A stretch of DNA of 64,000 nucleotides from Ancylostoma caninum (GCA_037903475.1 JBAJFG010000015.1:2780431-2844430), one strand, 5' to 3'. Shown: positions 9,780 through 22,307, numbered from the stretch's first letter. Notes: generated by a model not told the origin, from the letters alone. Translations and numbers: made by a program.

Positions 9780-11800
9780 ATATCAAATATATACATATGC
9801 ATCCGCCTTACTACTTTTTACATTTACGACTAAACTCACTAGCGCTATTTCCGAGGAGAACTATCACAAAGTGATTCCCTCAGAGATTCTGGGGCATCGA
9901 ATACAGACAGAACACGTTTCAATAGCAGTTACACCGCGAGGTCAAAACTTGATTTGTCGCCTAACGAACTGCGTTGGCCCCGCAAAGGATGTGTGGTGGC
10001 GATGAAGTGGTTTGCATGCATCAAACCTAGGATGGCAACTCAACCTGGCTACAGGGCTGTGTTCCTACTGCAGAAGTGGGTAAGTGGATGCTTACCCAAG
10101 CCCCTCCGAAAGCAGTCTCAAACTCTGTGCGCTTTCCGCGGCAGCGCTTGGTGAACTCAGCGGTCCCTTGGTGGACTTCCAGATTCGCACACCACTCGCA
10201 CACGTCCAGAATCTCGTCTGAGCGATTGCTGCAATGGGCCACGGTTTTACGCGGGCATCAGCTGGCCTGACGAGTCTCACAGGACTCTCCTTGCCTCCGC
10301 CAAAGCGGAAATACGACTAAGCTCTGATGCTCAACTACCGGCTCATATGTATACGCCTCTCAGGGAGCGAGTCGCCACGTGGCAAAGAGCGGACAGAACG
10401 GAGGAAATGAGGGGCAGAATGCGGTTGAACAACACCACAGTTAATCGGACAGCAGCTAGCCCTCTCAGCGCAGCCGAAACACGGGTTGTGGTGCTCGCAG
10501 CAGCGGGAATGCAGCAGTTCTTTCTCATGCAGCAATGTCTCCCATGTCTTGGAGGTGTAGCCTGGCAGGTTCTGCTGCGTTTGCCTTTTCCATTTGCCCT
10601 TTTTTGATCTGAGCCTGTTGTACAAGCTGTACAGAATCGTATAACACTTCGGCAGCAAAAAAACTAGTTGGTCCGAAGGTATTACATAGAAACACAATGA
10701 GAGACACTACTGTTACGCAAAAATTTTACACACAAGAGAGGAAGAGAGGGAACACATTTGGATGGATAACCGTGAGAACCGCAGGATAAGGAGAAGGAGA
10801 AAGAAGATGATGCTGAACATCCCGCAAAATTCATAAACTAGTTAGCCGTAGTTGTGAGCATTGTTCTTTATTGGCCAACATTTCAGCGGCTTTGTCTTTG
10901 TCAGGGCCTGAAAAGATCAAGCGAGGGTAACCTCACTTAGACATCAAAATGAAACCACTACTCCAGAATCATCTAACCCTGTTGAAGGTCGAAATCTTAC
11001 CTTCGCGATTCCTTCAAATGGTGATGTTTTCAATGACGATCAAAAGCGTCGAACTTGTCAGTAGAATGAGGCCTTCTTGTTTTATAAATAAATAATAATG
11101 ATACTGCTATAATATCTTAAGTTTCTGGTTTTCTCTGTGAAATGAACCTCGGGGTCCCGCTTGCCCGCTTTTTTCTTTCGTTTTAATTCACATCTCCTTT
11201 ACGTTTAGCTAGTACTAATCGAGCATCTTCCAGCTGTGACCGTAGCCCTAAACTTTATGGGTGGATGCAAAGATGACTGCTTCGGTTCTCATCCAATCAT
11301 TCATTCATTTATCACATTGTAATTGTTTGCAATGTGACCCTTCGAAAGAAGGTACATAAAGTTATGTATATAGTCATGAGAGGTTACTAGAATCCATAGA
11401 CTTGAAAGCTTGCAAGGACAATGGATCCACCTTTATAATCGAGTAATTCAACACGTCGTCTTTGTTCACCGCACAGGTTTTCTAAGCTGGACGAGCTGCA
11501 TCAGCTTCTTGTAGCATTGAAGCAAATGTCGGAAATGGGTTTGTCGCCTTGAATTCCCATTTTAAATCGTAAAGCTTTGGTGAAATGACTCTAAGCCCTA
11601 CAATGATAGGATCTTCTCATAGATTAAGCGGAAGGCTTTCAAAGGACTACGTTGGCCAAAGAAAACAGCGGGAAACGGAGGGAAAATAAGCAAATTATAT
11701 TTAAAAATGTCGCGAATTCCTCGATAACCAGTTACGAGACGGTTGCTAAGGTTGGCATCGCAAAGAAGCAGTGGCTCATCAAAACTATGTGCTGGAAGGG
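9780..11800. other. No gene recognised; missing 5' part of carbonic anhydrase 1 expected here
   Basis: A GC-richer block (about 9950-10620) has overlapping frames on both strands without recognisable domains. One minus frame (10525-10707) has protein-like composition, ending AEPARLHLQDMGDIAA, but no motif. I looked here for the two N-terminal exons of the downstream carbonic anhydrase (HW..L...G..QSPV signature) and found none. Confidence 0.4.
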
Positions 11801-11820
11801 TTGATCAGCTCAAATTTCAG

Positions 11821-14800
11821 GAAAAGCAATAGTCATGCGCTGGACACCGATTAATTTTCATCACTACGATGCTCGTGGATTCGTGACAGTAGTCAAGCAT
11901 GGACAAAAAGGTTATCCTTCTGTATTTTCATTGTTACTACGTTCCAATCCGAGCAACAACCATTTTCCAGAATTGGTGAAAACTTTCCACTCTCGAACGG
12001 AACAGCCATACATAACCGGTTTGTGCCTCGAAAATACTGCGAAACTGTGGAAGAAAAGAGATTTACTTTCAGGAGGTGGCCTGAGGGGAAAATATTACTT
12101 GCAACAATTTCACTTTCACTGGGGTGGCTATGATACCACCGGCAGCGAACACACGATAGGAAGACTCCATTATCCTATGGAGGTGACACATACCATAATT
12201 TGGGAATAAAAAGACACTATCTATGTTAATTGAATTACAATGACCTTTTTTGATTCAAGATACATTTCGCGTTCTCACTCTACAGGCAATATTTAGATTC
12301 ACTTTGTGCACATTTTGGAAGGCTACAACGCTTCAGATGCCCGGGATGTTATGGAAAGCATTGCAGTGGTAAGCTTGATGATCATGACTGATATACATTC
12401 TGTATCAGTGAAAGACATAGACGTAGTCGGGGGGTGGGGGGGGGGGGGAACGGTATGGGTAGTAAGGAAGAACGATGTTTTCATCACTCTTGGATCCTGG
12501 TTTGCCGGAACTTGGAGGATAAAGCTGTTGAAAAATTATTTTTGAACGGTTATAAGCAGTTATTTTGAAAACATTGAGTTACCTGTCACTGCCTGCTTTT
12601 TTTTAGAATTTATGTGATACGTATTGTATTCAGCATACAGCAGTAACATTTGACCTTTTTGAGAAACCTTCTTCAATCTTTGACGGCAGTTTCTTAGACT
12701 TACTGTTTCTGTAATATTTTCACCAGCTCAATAGTCGCTCATCTTTAAAGTGTGGCAAAGTTGTTATCCGCACAACAAAAAATTGAAAATTAAATGGTTA
12801 CCTGATGAGAAAAAAAGGTCTGAAAAATACAGTCATGCACCTAAACGGAAATGTTATAGGTTGCTGTTTTGTTACAAAAAGCAAAGCGAGGACAAGCTTT
12901 AATGGACCTTGAAGAAGCTCTCATCACTTCTAACATGACAGGTTATCTTCTATATATTCGAAGATACACAATTATAATCCATGTTGTGAATTTTAACCTT
13001 GTCAGGTAGAATGGGATCTATGGAGTATACCCTAAAACCACTACTTCCAAAGGATACGGCAACGTTCTTCCGGTATGAAGGTAAGTGAGTAGAGGCTTCG
13101 CGAGGAGGGGAGATATAGCAGTTTGTAGACTCTTCATAGTGCTGAAATTGAATGGAGCTCTGTTCATAGTAGCATTTTCATATCCGATGATCATTTATTC
13201 TGTACAAAATGAAAATGCTTTAGAGAATTACGGGGAGCGTCAGTCGTGTATTGTACACCAACAGAAAGCGAGGCCGCGTAGGGCGTTGCCCGGGTTGCCA
13301 ATTCTGAGTGCAACAATGTTCTTTTTTTTAAGGATAAGGGGATTCCATATGTGGTCCCACAGCGTAGCAGCCACAGAGTTGCCACGAGACCCACTCGACT
13401 TTCTTGCTTGAAGCATGCCTCGCCGCACTTCTGCTGACGCGTTGGAACCGCGCATGGAATCCGCCTATCCTTTCAAGAATAACAACAAGTGTTACTTACT
13501 TGAACGCCGTATTCTCCCTCCATGCTCTTGAGGGATTAGGTCCTTCAGCGTGCTGCTAAATCCTTGCCGGTCGTTAGCCACATATTGTCATGATCTTCCC
13601 AATATTTCTTCAACTAGCGCCCCTTCGGGACGCTAGAAAGTGGGGTGGGGCAGCCACTTGGGACACGTGCAAACGCTTCACACTTGCCAAATCTCTAGAA
13701 AATCGATAGAGAAGCAGAATCAATCTTCCAATGGGCCCAAACATGAAGTCCTTCTTATGAGTTGAGTATGAGCATGAGGAGTTCGTTCTCCGTCGTATGG
13801 CGTATTCGAACGTATTCCTCACTACCGGGCTAACGCAGACGCGTTCTCCATCGGCGGAACTGTATCCTGCCGTTCCCCACACTATTGGACAAGGCAAAAT
13901 CGTATCCGAGTGTTTTCCAGACTACTGGGCCGCAGCGGGCCCTTCCTCCATCAGAGCGCCCGTATTCTGGCGCTTTCCTCACAGTTAGTGCAAGCCGGAT
14001 CCGTTCTCCAGGGGCGGGTTTGCATCCTGGCATTCTCAACTATCGCACTTGAGTGAACCCGCATCCTGATGTTCTCCACACCATTATGCTACGACGGGTC
14101 CTTCCTCCATCGCTGGACCTGTGTCATGGCGTTCCCCACAGCACTGGGCCATGGCGGGTCCTTTCTCCATCGGTGGACCTGTGTCATGGCGTTCCCCACA
14201 GCACTGGGCCATGGCGGGCATTTTCTCCATCGGTGGACCTGTGTCATGGCGTTCCCCACAGCACTGGGCCATGGCGGGCCTTTTCTTCATCGGTGGACCC
14301 GCTTCCTGGCGTCCCCCGCACCATTGGGCCCTGTCGGGCCTTTTCTCCATCGGTGGACCCGGTTCTGGCGTCCCCTACACCAGTGGGCCACGGGGGACCC
14401 TTTCTTCATCGGTGGACCCGCATCCTGGCGTCCCCCGCACCATTGGGCCATGGCGGGCCCTTTCTCCATCGGTGGACCTGTGTCATGGCGTTCCCCACAG
14501 CACTGGGCCATGGCGGGCCCTTTCTCTATCAGTGGACCTGTGTCATGGCGTTCCCCACATCACTGGGCCATGGCGGGCCCTTTCTCCATCGCTGGACCCG
14601 TACCTTGGCGTTCCCTACAGCACTGGGCCACGGCGGGCCCTCTCTCCATCGGTGGACCCGTATTTCGGCGTCCGCTGCACCATTGGGCCACGGCTGGCCC
14701 TTTCTCATCGCTGGTCCCGTATCCGTATATAGTTGATTGGATACACAATGTCATGCCTTCATATTCAGAGGCTTTTACTCTTTGTTAGAGCAGAAGCTTT

Positions 14801-16983
14801 CTCGAAACGAACGGATGTCGTGACTACACAATCGCTGCGAGAAATTCAGCAGGGGATGCGACAGTAGCATCCACCAGACGAGGCGACCGCGTAGGTGACA
14901 TCCACCAGCCTTACCGAAGCTTCCGAGACGCTGCAGCTCTCTTAACACCCGTCCATTTCTTCCTGCAAGTGCACACAGCGTTGCAACAGTGAAAGGCTGG
15001 TTTTCCTGCTGCGTACATTGTGCAGCCTGAAAGCTCGTAAACACTCCCTCACTCCTATGCGGCGAGACCGCCAGCGAAGGTGATGAAACCACTAACTCGT
15101 GCATGCGGGAGAGCCAGCAGTGACGTAATCGCGAGTCCCGAAACGAACGTGTCTGCGTCCATGGAAATCGGCCATTTCGCCCCACAGTCTGCGCCTCAAG
15201 ATTGCGGTGTCTATGAGTGTCGCCCCGTATCTCTAACCGCTCTAGCCCCCTTACGGCGCTTTGTTTAATAGATTTGTTTTCTCCAACGATCCAGTTGTCT
15301 GCCTGGAGGTCTCGAATAGTCTAATGGATTCAAGAATCTTACCTTATGGGTCCATCTGTCGGCACTTCTCGCAACGTGACCTGTCCAGCTCAGTTTTCTT
15401 TCCCTCTCGTCATTGTAGGTCTCTTTGAACGAAGTGCTTTACACACAGTAAGTGTGTGTAAGAATAATCACACGTGAAGAATTTAGCCAAGAAAAATTAG
15501 GCGAAGCGGCAAGCTCTGCAACACTACACAGCGCTCTCTCTTTCAGCTGTACAATGATGATTAACGTTTACCATGCTCTTCAAGAATTCACTTCAAGAAT
15601 TCAGTCATTGAGTTTTAAGGTTCACTTACCACACCTCCATGTACAGAAGGCGTAATATGGACAATTCTAGTGGAACCAAGTTACGTTTCAGAGCAACAGG
15701 TGATTTCCTTAACGCTTCTATGCATTTTGGGCATCGAGTGAGAAGTTAGTTTTAATTTCACTTTCTGCTTGAATTGTTCCCCTCCCCGAGCGAGCAGCCA
15801 CCTCGACAACGCGGTCACTATGACGCAAATTCATCGTCCTTTTCTCGATTATGGTTAATATAAGCTTTTTGCAGCTGGGTCTATTTATTTTTGTACTCAT
15901 TGAAAGTCCTATCTGCAAGCTCCATCAGTGGCCGGACCAGACCGCCACGGACTAGAATATTACCAACATATGCGGAATGGAATGTTCAACAAAGGCTTAG
16001 ATCAATATTGGTTTAATTAATCCAGTTGCGGAAATACTTGTCTCAAGGTTCCAGATTCAAATTCGATGCCGTAACACTTATTATATTAGGGCACTGATCG
16101 AAGCTACCACAGAAAGTTTCTTTCATGACCTCGGAAATTGTCTTCATTTTACTCATGTTACTACCTTTGAACGCATGGAAGGAACAGGAATGGTGTAAAA
16201 ATTGGACGAGTGAGTCCCTCTCGAGTAACACGTTATCCGAAAGGCTTACTGCTCAACGTAAATCCAAACGGAACGAACACATTGCCCATGTGAATGTAGG
16301 GGGGGGGGGGGAACGGACAGCGAAATGTTAGCGAACAAGAGTCTCACAGAGTTTTTTACCTCTTAAAACCACAAGATTAGGTTGAGGCTTTAAATTATTC
16401 ATTTCTCATTGCTAAGAGGTTTTGCGGATCATCGGCGATCCCGAGTGGCTAAACCCGAGAGGCTTTTTGAACGGTAGTCATTCAAATCCCGCGTAGAACT
16501 CTGACAATAAATTGTACTCACTAGGAAAGTACACTATTTGATCCGACTATTCGTAACGAGATGTGTACTGTCAGATGTAATACGTGGCGCTGATTTTAAA
16601 CCCGTTTCCTTCATCTGCTGTCGAAACCCTCTGTGTAGTGTTACTTGGCATGATTTTCCCGTGCTCAAAGCGGCAAAACTTGTATGTCATTTGTCCATTT
16701 TAGAAAGAGCTTGTGCTGTCCGTTGTTTGTTCGTTGCAAAAAATTGCAAAAAATAAGGTTACAATTATAGCTCGATTTCCTCCGGCATTATCTTTCTCGC
16801 GATGGGAGAAGTCTTCTCCAAAATTGGAGAGAAATTCAACCTGTTTACGAAAGGCCAATCTATCTCAATAAACTGAAGTACGTGTGTCTTGTTTTTGCTT
16901 TTTTTTTTCAAAGTTTTTGTATTTTCTTACTCTGCACTTGTAATCTCATCGAACATATAAAAGTGACCGACGTGAACACATAA
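11821..16983 (+). CDS. Alpha-carbonic anhydrase paralog 1, 5' incomplete
   Basis: Carbonic anhydrases interconvert CO2 and bicarbonate using a His3-bound zinc. Eight exons join in frame with GT..AG borders: 11821-11910, 11971-12018, 12073-12182, 12297-12368, 12860-12941, 13006-13080, 15620-15699, 16771-16983. Zinc ligands lie in QFHFHWG and MEIHFVH, the gate-keeper Glu in GSEHT, and the catalytic Thr in SLTTPPCTEGVIW. The last exon holds NWREIQPVYERPIYLN, matching the NFRP.QPLN.R end of the fold. Exon lengths equal those of the paralog at 42859 (90, 48, 110, 72, 82, 75 vs 78, 80). The proton-shuttle His position reads HGQK, so His is replaced by Gln. The two N-terminal exons (signal peptide; first disulfide Cys and QSP) are not visible. 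The read-through C-terminus is hydrophobic (YVCLVFAFFFQSFCIFLLC) and could anchor the protein; alternatively a GTACGT donor at 16878 leads to another exon. Intron 13081-15619 contains a Helitron-like insertion. It could be an expressed paralog or a decaying copy. Confidence 0.75.
12436..12448. repeat. Poly-G tract in intron
   Basis: Thirteen G after an earlier six-G run, within a carbonic anhydrase 1 intron and followed by GAACGG, the same context as the tract at 16299. Confidence 0.8.
13614..14840 (-). mobile_element. Helitron-like non-autonomous element A
   Basis: The element reads on the minus strand. Its 3' end at 13614 is CTAG before a T, with a hairpin AGCGCCCCTTCGGGACGCT just inside (stem AGCG/CGCT and CCC/GGG, loop TTC). 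A CTAG end with a terminal hairpin is typical of Helitrons. A second copy in the opposite orientation ends at 41752 with the same hairpin, and both copies share a segment at the other side (ATCCGTTCGTTTCGAGAAAG, complement, near 14793-14812 and 40093-40112). The 60-bp minisatellite lies between. It sits inside an intron of carbonic anhydrase 1. The 5' end is not fixed and no Rep/helicase is encoded. The class is an inference. Confidence 0.45.
14091..14722. repeat. 60-bp minisatellite, about 10 units
   Basis: Near-identical 60-bp units (key parts TTTCTCCATCGGTGGACC, GTGTCATGGCGTTCCCCACA, CACTGGGCCATGGCGGG). More diverged units extend left to about 13790. Because 60 is divisible by three and the unit lacks stops, all forward frames stay open and give 203-239-codon artefact frames. 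The array is embedded in Helitron-like element A. Confidence 0.9.
16299..16311. repeat. Poly-G tract in intron
   Basis: Thirteen G followed by GAACGG inside the last intron of carbonic anhydrase 1. Confidence 0.8.
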
Positions 16984-16999
16984 CAAAAATTATGGTGAG

Positions 17000-19490
17000 G
17001 CTTTCGCATAATCAAAGTGAAGAAACTATGGTTAGTCGTGCTGCAATAATCCTGAAGCGTTACGCTGCCAAATATGTTCAAGAAAGTTGGCATTGGCTGG
17101 GAAACTTCAAGTCTTGAGGGAAACAAAAAAAAAATGATCATACTACTACTGCTTGATTCGAAGTGTTCAATCATGGAAAAACTTTTGTCAGAGAGTGACT
17201 GAATGTAGGTTTACTGCATCTGCTGGATCTTACTCTATATACATACATATTAACCAAATATAAGTCGTGCCTCATCACGCTACCGACACTTGATACAAAA
17301 ATGGACAAGCAACTGCTTGGATTCTCGTTAGCTGTGTCACAATACTTTCAAAGAAAGTGGTCTGAGCTCACGCAGGAGGTCGCGAATTCCACCTGATGTT
17401 CAAGTTTTATACTTTCCTAAAATCTGCTCATGAGAAACAAAGAAGAAGAAGAAAAGTTGCATTTTTTCTATTTTATTGAGAGTGCCAATTAGTTGCCTTT
17501 AGATCTCCAACACTTGCTCGCTATACATATATCCATTCCAACGTTATAACCATAGCGGTTTCAATTATAAGTTTCGCAGCTGGGTAAGCTTCCACATACG
17601 CCTGTTTACCCTTCAGCTTATATCTTGCTCTCAAAATGTGAATTACAAAATATATTCATCGGACACCTTCAGAGAACTTTATTGGAGCTGCTTTCATAAC
17701 CGCAGGTGAAAAATGCGGATTACTCGGTAGTTTGACGGAAATCACTACCTTTAGTTATGGTTTGTGAAACACCGTGGGACAACCTAATCTACTGGAATTG
17801 CTCTCGCGGAAGGAAATCGCTTCCGGGCAATTCCTTGAACAGAAAATTTGGAACATTTCTCAACAATTTCGGGAACTCGACAGAAAAATGCTTTATGTAC
17901 GGTGATGGACATATGTACATAAGTGTTGCTACAAACTCCTCTTCAAAAATTTCTTCTAGTTGAACAGCTCAAATTTCTATCTATTTTATAAATAGGTGAC
18001 TTTGGTGTTTGTATGCACTTATTCTAGTTTTATGAGCCTAGTTTAGTTTTACTTAACTGTCTTAATTGTTACTTTTACTTAGCCGTCTTAGTTGTCAACG
18101 TTGCTTTTATATATCATTGTATTTTTTCTTACACACAAGCAGATGAAGGAACTCTAGGGACTGGTTTGAACGGTTGTTGTTATCACAGAGGTACACTCAG
18201 AGTAATTGGAATGGATTGCTGACGTGATCTTGTTCCATGTATTCAATAATGAGAACCACCGATAAAATGCAGTAAACCAGGTGCAGTTTTCATTATGAGA
18301 ACAAAGTGTGTTATTGATGTGATGGAATTTCTGTTTTATCCTTTAAAGTATAATGCGTTCCCGGTTACGTTGAAGAACTCCCGAAGAAAAGGATTTTATC
18401 AAGTCGACCCGATCGCTTTTTCATCTTTCATCGCACGGTGTGCCTTCTAATCCCTGTAGTTTTCACTTTTCTCGAGTTCACTTTTCAATGTGTTTTTTGT
18501 TTAGAATACACTCTTCTATTATTTCAAATAAACGAGAGCAGCTACAAAAGTTTTAATATCTTGGCTGTTGAGAGATTTAAACTTGGATAGTACGCAGTCT
18601 AGCATTTCTTTAAAATTGCATAGATCAAACATAACACGTGTGGCACGGATCTGCACTTCACTCACTTCTTCGTGTGATAAAATTGGTTTCCCATAACCCG
18701 TGAATCGTCTTTGCTTTCTCTGATCTTCCCTCTCTCGCACAATATATCACCTATTTTGTGGGTGAAGCGTCTTTCTTCTATCAAATGTAAGACATTCAAA
18801 GTAACTCTCGTCTGTTTATTGTTCTTCGGAGTTCTGCCTCTTCATAACTATGACGTTGCGTTTTCCTTCTCTATTTATTTTCTCTAGTCTATTTCATTCG
18901 GATGCGAATGTTATCCCCGCAGAGCAGTGCCAAAGGCAATATCACTGCTAATTTCCTTGATGCCAACGTAACTAAGTCCCTGAAAGAATCCCTTCGAGGA
19001 AAAATGTTCGTGCCAACTTCTAATATGGCGCCGTAGGCTTCAGTTAGTTTTATTAGGACTAGCCACAGACCCTTAAGTTAAAGTGAAACGCCTATTCGGT
19101 AACAAATCCTATTGATAGAGGGCAACCACAAAACCTGAAAAGAAAATATCTTCGTTATTTTATGTAAATTATTCAGTATTCAATAAAAAAATTCGAATTG
19201 CGATTCTTAGACGAACATCCGACAAATCTCACAAATTATTCATGCTAGGGTCTACATTATGCTAGCTACATTGCCACGCCTGCGAAGGGATCAAATGAGC
19301 AGGGTTGAGGTAGGGTAGCTGCATGTACAATTTCCGTTCTATTCCTGATTTTTTTTTATAGTATACAACTCGTGATAGGAAAAAATAGTAAAAATAAAAA
19401 AATATAGGAATAAGAAATTCAAAAAATCCTCTCATTTTCTAGCGCATTGTATAGAAAACGTGTCTAAATCTGCACTGTATGATTGGTGTT
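17000..19490. other. No firm gene; possible terminal exon on minus strand at 18519-18740
   Basis: Mostly AT-rich. A 73-codon minus frame (18519-18740) has protein-like composition (GKPILSHEEVSEVQIRATRV, LNSQDIKTFVAALVYLK) and could be a terminal exon. I do not recognise it and see no confirmed partner exon. The plus frame 17757-17963 is unsupported. Confidence 0.25.
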
Positions 19491-19494
19491 TTTG

Positions 19495-20784
19495 CAGGGT
19501 GGCGCAAAATTACTGTCCAATCACTGCGCGAGTGCGAGGTTTGACCTAACTGATAGACTCAAGTCTGTTTTTGTTATTGTAATGTATGGCATATCATTCT
19601 GCATATATCTGCCACACATGAGCATAGTTTGCCTCATTTTACAAGCAATGGCAAAGCCGTCAGCACACTGTTCCACAATCTTCGAGATGCACGAAGAGGA
19701 TTGACAACTTCGGAAATCTGTCGTCGGCTCAAGTGAACAGGAAGCTGGTGTACCGGACTCTGAAAAGAGGTACGACTGATGACCTTCCGAGAACTGGCCG
19801 TCCTGTCAAGGTGACAACTGGGCGCATGAGAAAAATCGTGAGGAGACGTTTGGACAGAAACCCATGCCGCAGCATGAGAAAGATGGCAGTTGAGCTGGGT
19901 ATCTCCCGGCAATGCCTCCATTGGGTTGTTGAGGAGAAGCTTGAGATGCGAGCTTACAAGCTGCAAAAGTTTCATGGCCTCAGCTAAAACCAAAGAACGG
20001 CTAGGGTGAAAAAATGCCGCGCGCTCCTTGAGGGGCCGTTGGTGACGCCCACTTGAGAACGGTTTTCGCGGATGAAAAATTACTCACAGTTGAGCAGGGG
20101 TACAATCCCCAAAATAATAGGGTGTACACAGAAACTAGTAGGGAATCCGATGCAGCGCGCCAGATTGTATCACTCAACTTGCATCCAGCTTCTGCGACGG
20201 TTTTCGCTGCAGTGTCAGCGACCGGGCAAGCCCCCTCCATTTTTTTTGTGGAAAAAGACGTCAGAATCGACAAAAACGTGTGTTTGGAAATATTGAAGAA
20301 ACATGTGCTTCCATGGGTCACCGAGCACTACAAAAACAGCTACTGGATCTTACAACAGGACGGGGCACCTGCTCATCGGGCTTAGTCCACCCAAGATTGG
20401 TGCCTCGCCAATCTGTCGGACTTTATCCGCGCATTCGAATGGCCGGCTAATTTGCCTGATCTGAATATCCTGTACTTCTCAATCTGGGCATTGCTGGAGC
20501 AGAAGACCTGTCAGAAAAAACACACCAGCGTTCATGCTCTGAAGAAGTCTCTGAAGAAAGCCTGGGACGAATTACCACAAGATCACTTGTGTGTCACGGT
20601 GGAGTCATATACTGAGCTTCTGAAGGCTGTCATCACCGCCAAAGGATGCACATTGAATAATATCTTGGTGTTTGTTTTCTTAGATGTTAGCAAATAGTTG
20701 TTGGAGAGATCGTCTGAATTGTTTCATTTATACAAGTTTTATGCGTTTTTTTTTGTTTTGGGACAGTAATTATGCGCCACCCTG
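19495..20784 (+). mobile_element. Tc1/mariner-superfamily element, full length but inactive
   Basis: Imperfect terminal inverted repeats CAGGGTGGCGCAAAATTACT and AGTAATTATGCGCCACCCTG bound 1290 bp. The right flank is TA as expected for TA target duplication; the left flank is TG, one change from TA. It contains one transposase reading region with several lesions. Confidence 0.85.
19650..20697 (+). pseudogene. Broken Tc1/mariner-like transposase
   Basis: In order: a first helix-turn-helix segment LTTSEICRRLK then, one frame over, VNRKLVYRTLKRG. Next come the GRP linker (RTGRPVK) and a second helix-turn-helix (MRKMAVELGISRQCLHW). The catalytic segments are VFADEK (first Asp), WILQQDGAPAHRA (second Asp) and WPANLPDLN (third Asp, 32 residues between the second and third). 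Lesions include a frameshift near 19735, a stop at 19985, further breaks near 20030-20045, and TAG at 20383 just after the second acid. The QQDGAPAH and SPDLN-like motifs fit the maT/Tc-like branch more than classical mariner. The break pattern rules out function. Confidence 0.8.
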
Positions 20785-20789
20785 TAGGT

Positions 20790-21770
20790 CGTCTCACTGG
20801 ATTGGTGTTCTGTAAGCTATTCAGCTAAGCTTGTTGTTATAAGGAGCATCCGTTATTATGCAACTATGGCTTCGCATTCCGTGGCTTTTTCTTCACAGAA
20901 TAGCGCAGTCTGAATAAACTTCTCAGTCCATTTCTGCATATCAACATTTCTCATGCTCAGCCGGCAGCGGTTTGAATTTTATTCTGCTCTTACCTAGCTC
21001 GTATATCATGAGGAAGAATGTACGTTCCCGCAATCGGGTCAACTGTTCTCGAATAGACGTCATTTCAATGAAATATCCCCTCGTCAGACGACATCTCCAT
21101 ATTCAGTGTCGAAATTTGAGCTAGCTTTCGGAATCAAATTATGGCTAATCGTTGGAGTGCAAAAAATAAGTTTTTGGATATTCTTGTTGTTTTTGTTGTA
21201 GGCCGCTCACGGCACTTCGGATCAAACACCAATAATAGGTATTTTTGCGCTTATGATCCTAGAAAGTACTAGAAACACAAAAATAATACTTCAAAAGTGT
21301 CATCTATGTATCCGCGACAGTGGAACCGTTACATCAGAGCTTAAATGTGGAATATGTACTAAGCTTCTGACCAAACACAGTTAAGCCTTTTGAATTGTAT
21401 CATTTGTAGTGTTGCAGAAAAATCCTCAAGTCTGAAAAAGTTGAAAACGAGGTGTTTAGGAGCCTTGGATTATTTCATTTCTACTGAGTGCAACGGATAT
21501 CATTGGTACCGAGATTACTGAAGAACCCGCTTTGCTTTACAAGTAAATACGTCACCATATCTACCACATTCCGCCCAAAGAAAATTATATGCTTTTGGGA
21601 AAAGTGCACTATTTCCTTTGCACCGACCTAATAGGATTGTTGGGCTTACATCCTTAACACTCTCAATATGTTTATTGGTGTCCAAGTTACCAAAACCTAC
21701 TTATTGCCACAAAAATCTTCCATTTGTTGCTATCAGAAGAGCAGTACTGAATTAACATTTGGTTCCCTTG
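20790..21770. other. No gene recognised
   Basis: AT-rich DNA with no supported exon, RNA gene or repeat boundary. Confidence 0.4.
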
Positions 21771-21932
21771 TTTTTCTGCATTTCTACAAAATCCAGAATT
21801 TCTGTACATGATTCACTTAATTCTACACCTATTTCACATGTCTAGCATCTTAATCATCGAATCTAATAGGACCCATTATTTTGTCTAGCGCCATCTCGCG
21901 CAATGGCTATGGCTGTATGATATGATGTGCTG

Positions 21933-21940
21933 TATATAAG
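21933..21940 (+). promoter_or_regulatory. TATA box, copy 1
   Basis: TATATAAG in the first copy of the duplicated segment, about 45 bases before the ATG at 21983. Confidence 0.45.
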
Positions 21941-21982
21941 CTTGCTGTAATTCGTAATAAACGCCTTGGGACAAATCGTCAA

Positions 21983-22099
21983 ATGGCGACCACATTGAAC
22001 AAGATTGCCTCTTCCATCTTTTTGCTGGAAACTTTGTTTATCCTGATGATTTTTATACCATTCTCAACTCTCCTCCTACGCCTTGTTGAAACCTGTTAG
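21983..22099 (+). CDS. Possible 38-residue membrane or secreted peptide
   Basis: ATGGCGACC opens 38 codons ending in TAG. The product is strongly hydrophobic (IFLLETLFILMIFIPF) and could be a signal peptide or a single membrane span. It starts at the right distance from the TATATAAG box. In the second copy of the duplicated segment the in-phase start is 12 codons' worth of sequence different (ATGAACGCC, where this copy has ATAAACGCC). No similarity to a known family is recognised, so it may be fortuitous. Confidence 0.25.
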   Translation: MATTLNKIASSIFLLETLFILMIFIPFSTLLLRLVETC

Positions 22100-22307
22100 A
22101 GAGCAAGAACACATAAAAAGCTAATTTGACACTCATGCTCCCGTGGGAGTTTTCTGCATTTCTACAAAATCCAGAATTTCTGTACGTGATTCACCTAATT
22201 CTACACCTATTTCCCATGTCTAGCATCTTAATCATCGAATCTAATAGGACCCGATATATATTTGTCTAGCGCCATCCCGCGTAATTGTATGGCTGTATGA
22301 AGTGCTG

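Noticed and set aside
13085..13411. 108-codon frame after a carbonic anhydrase exon
   Set aside because: It lies wholly in the intron following the GTAAGT donor at 13081 and has no family features.
14053..14788. Overlapping 203-239-codon forward frames
   Set aside because: All three frames are open because the 60-bp minisatellite unit is stop-free and divisible by three; no start context or domain.
16436..16505. tRNA-like sequence (CCGAGTGGCTAA and TCAAATCCC boxes)
   Set aside because: Box A and box B resemblance only; the stems do not close into a cloverleaf by eye. At best a degenerate tRNA-derived sequence.
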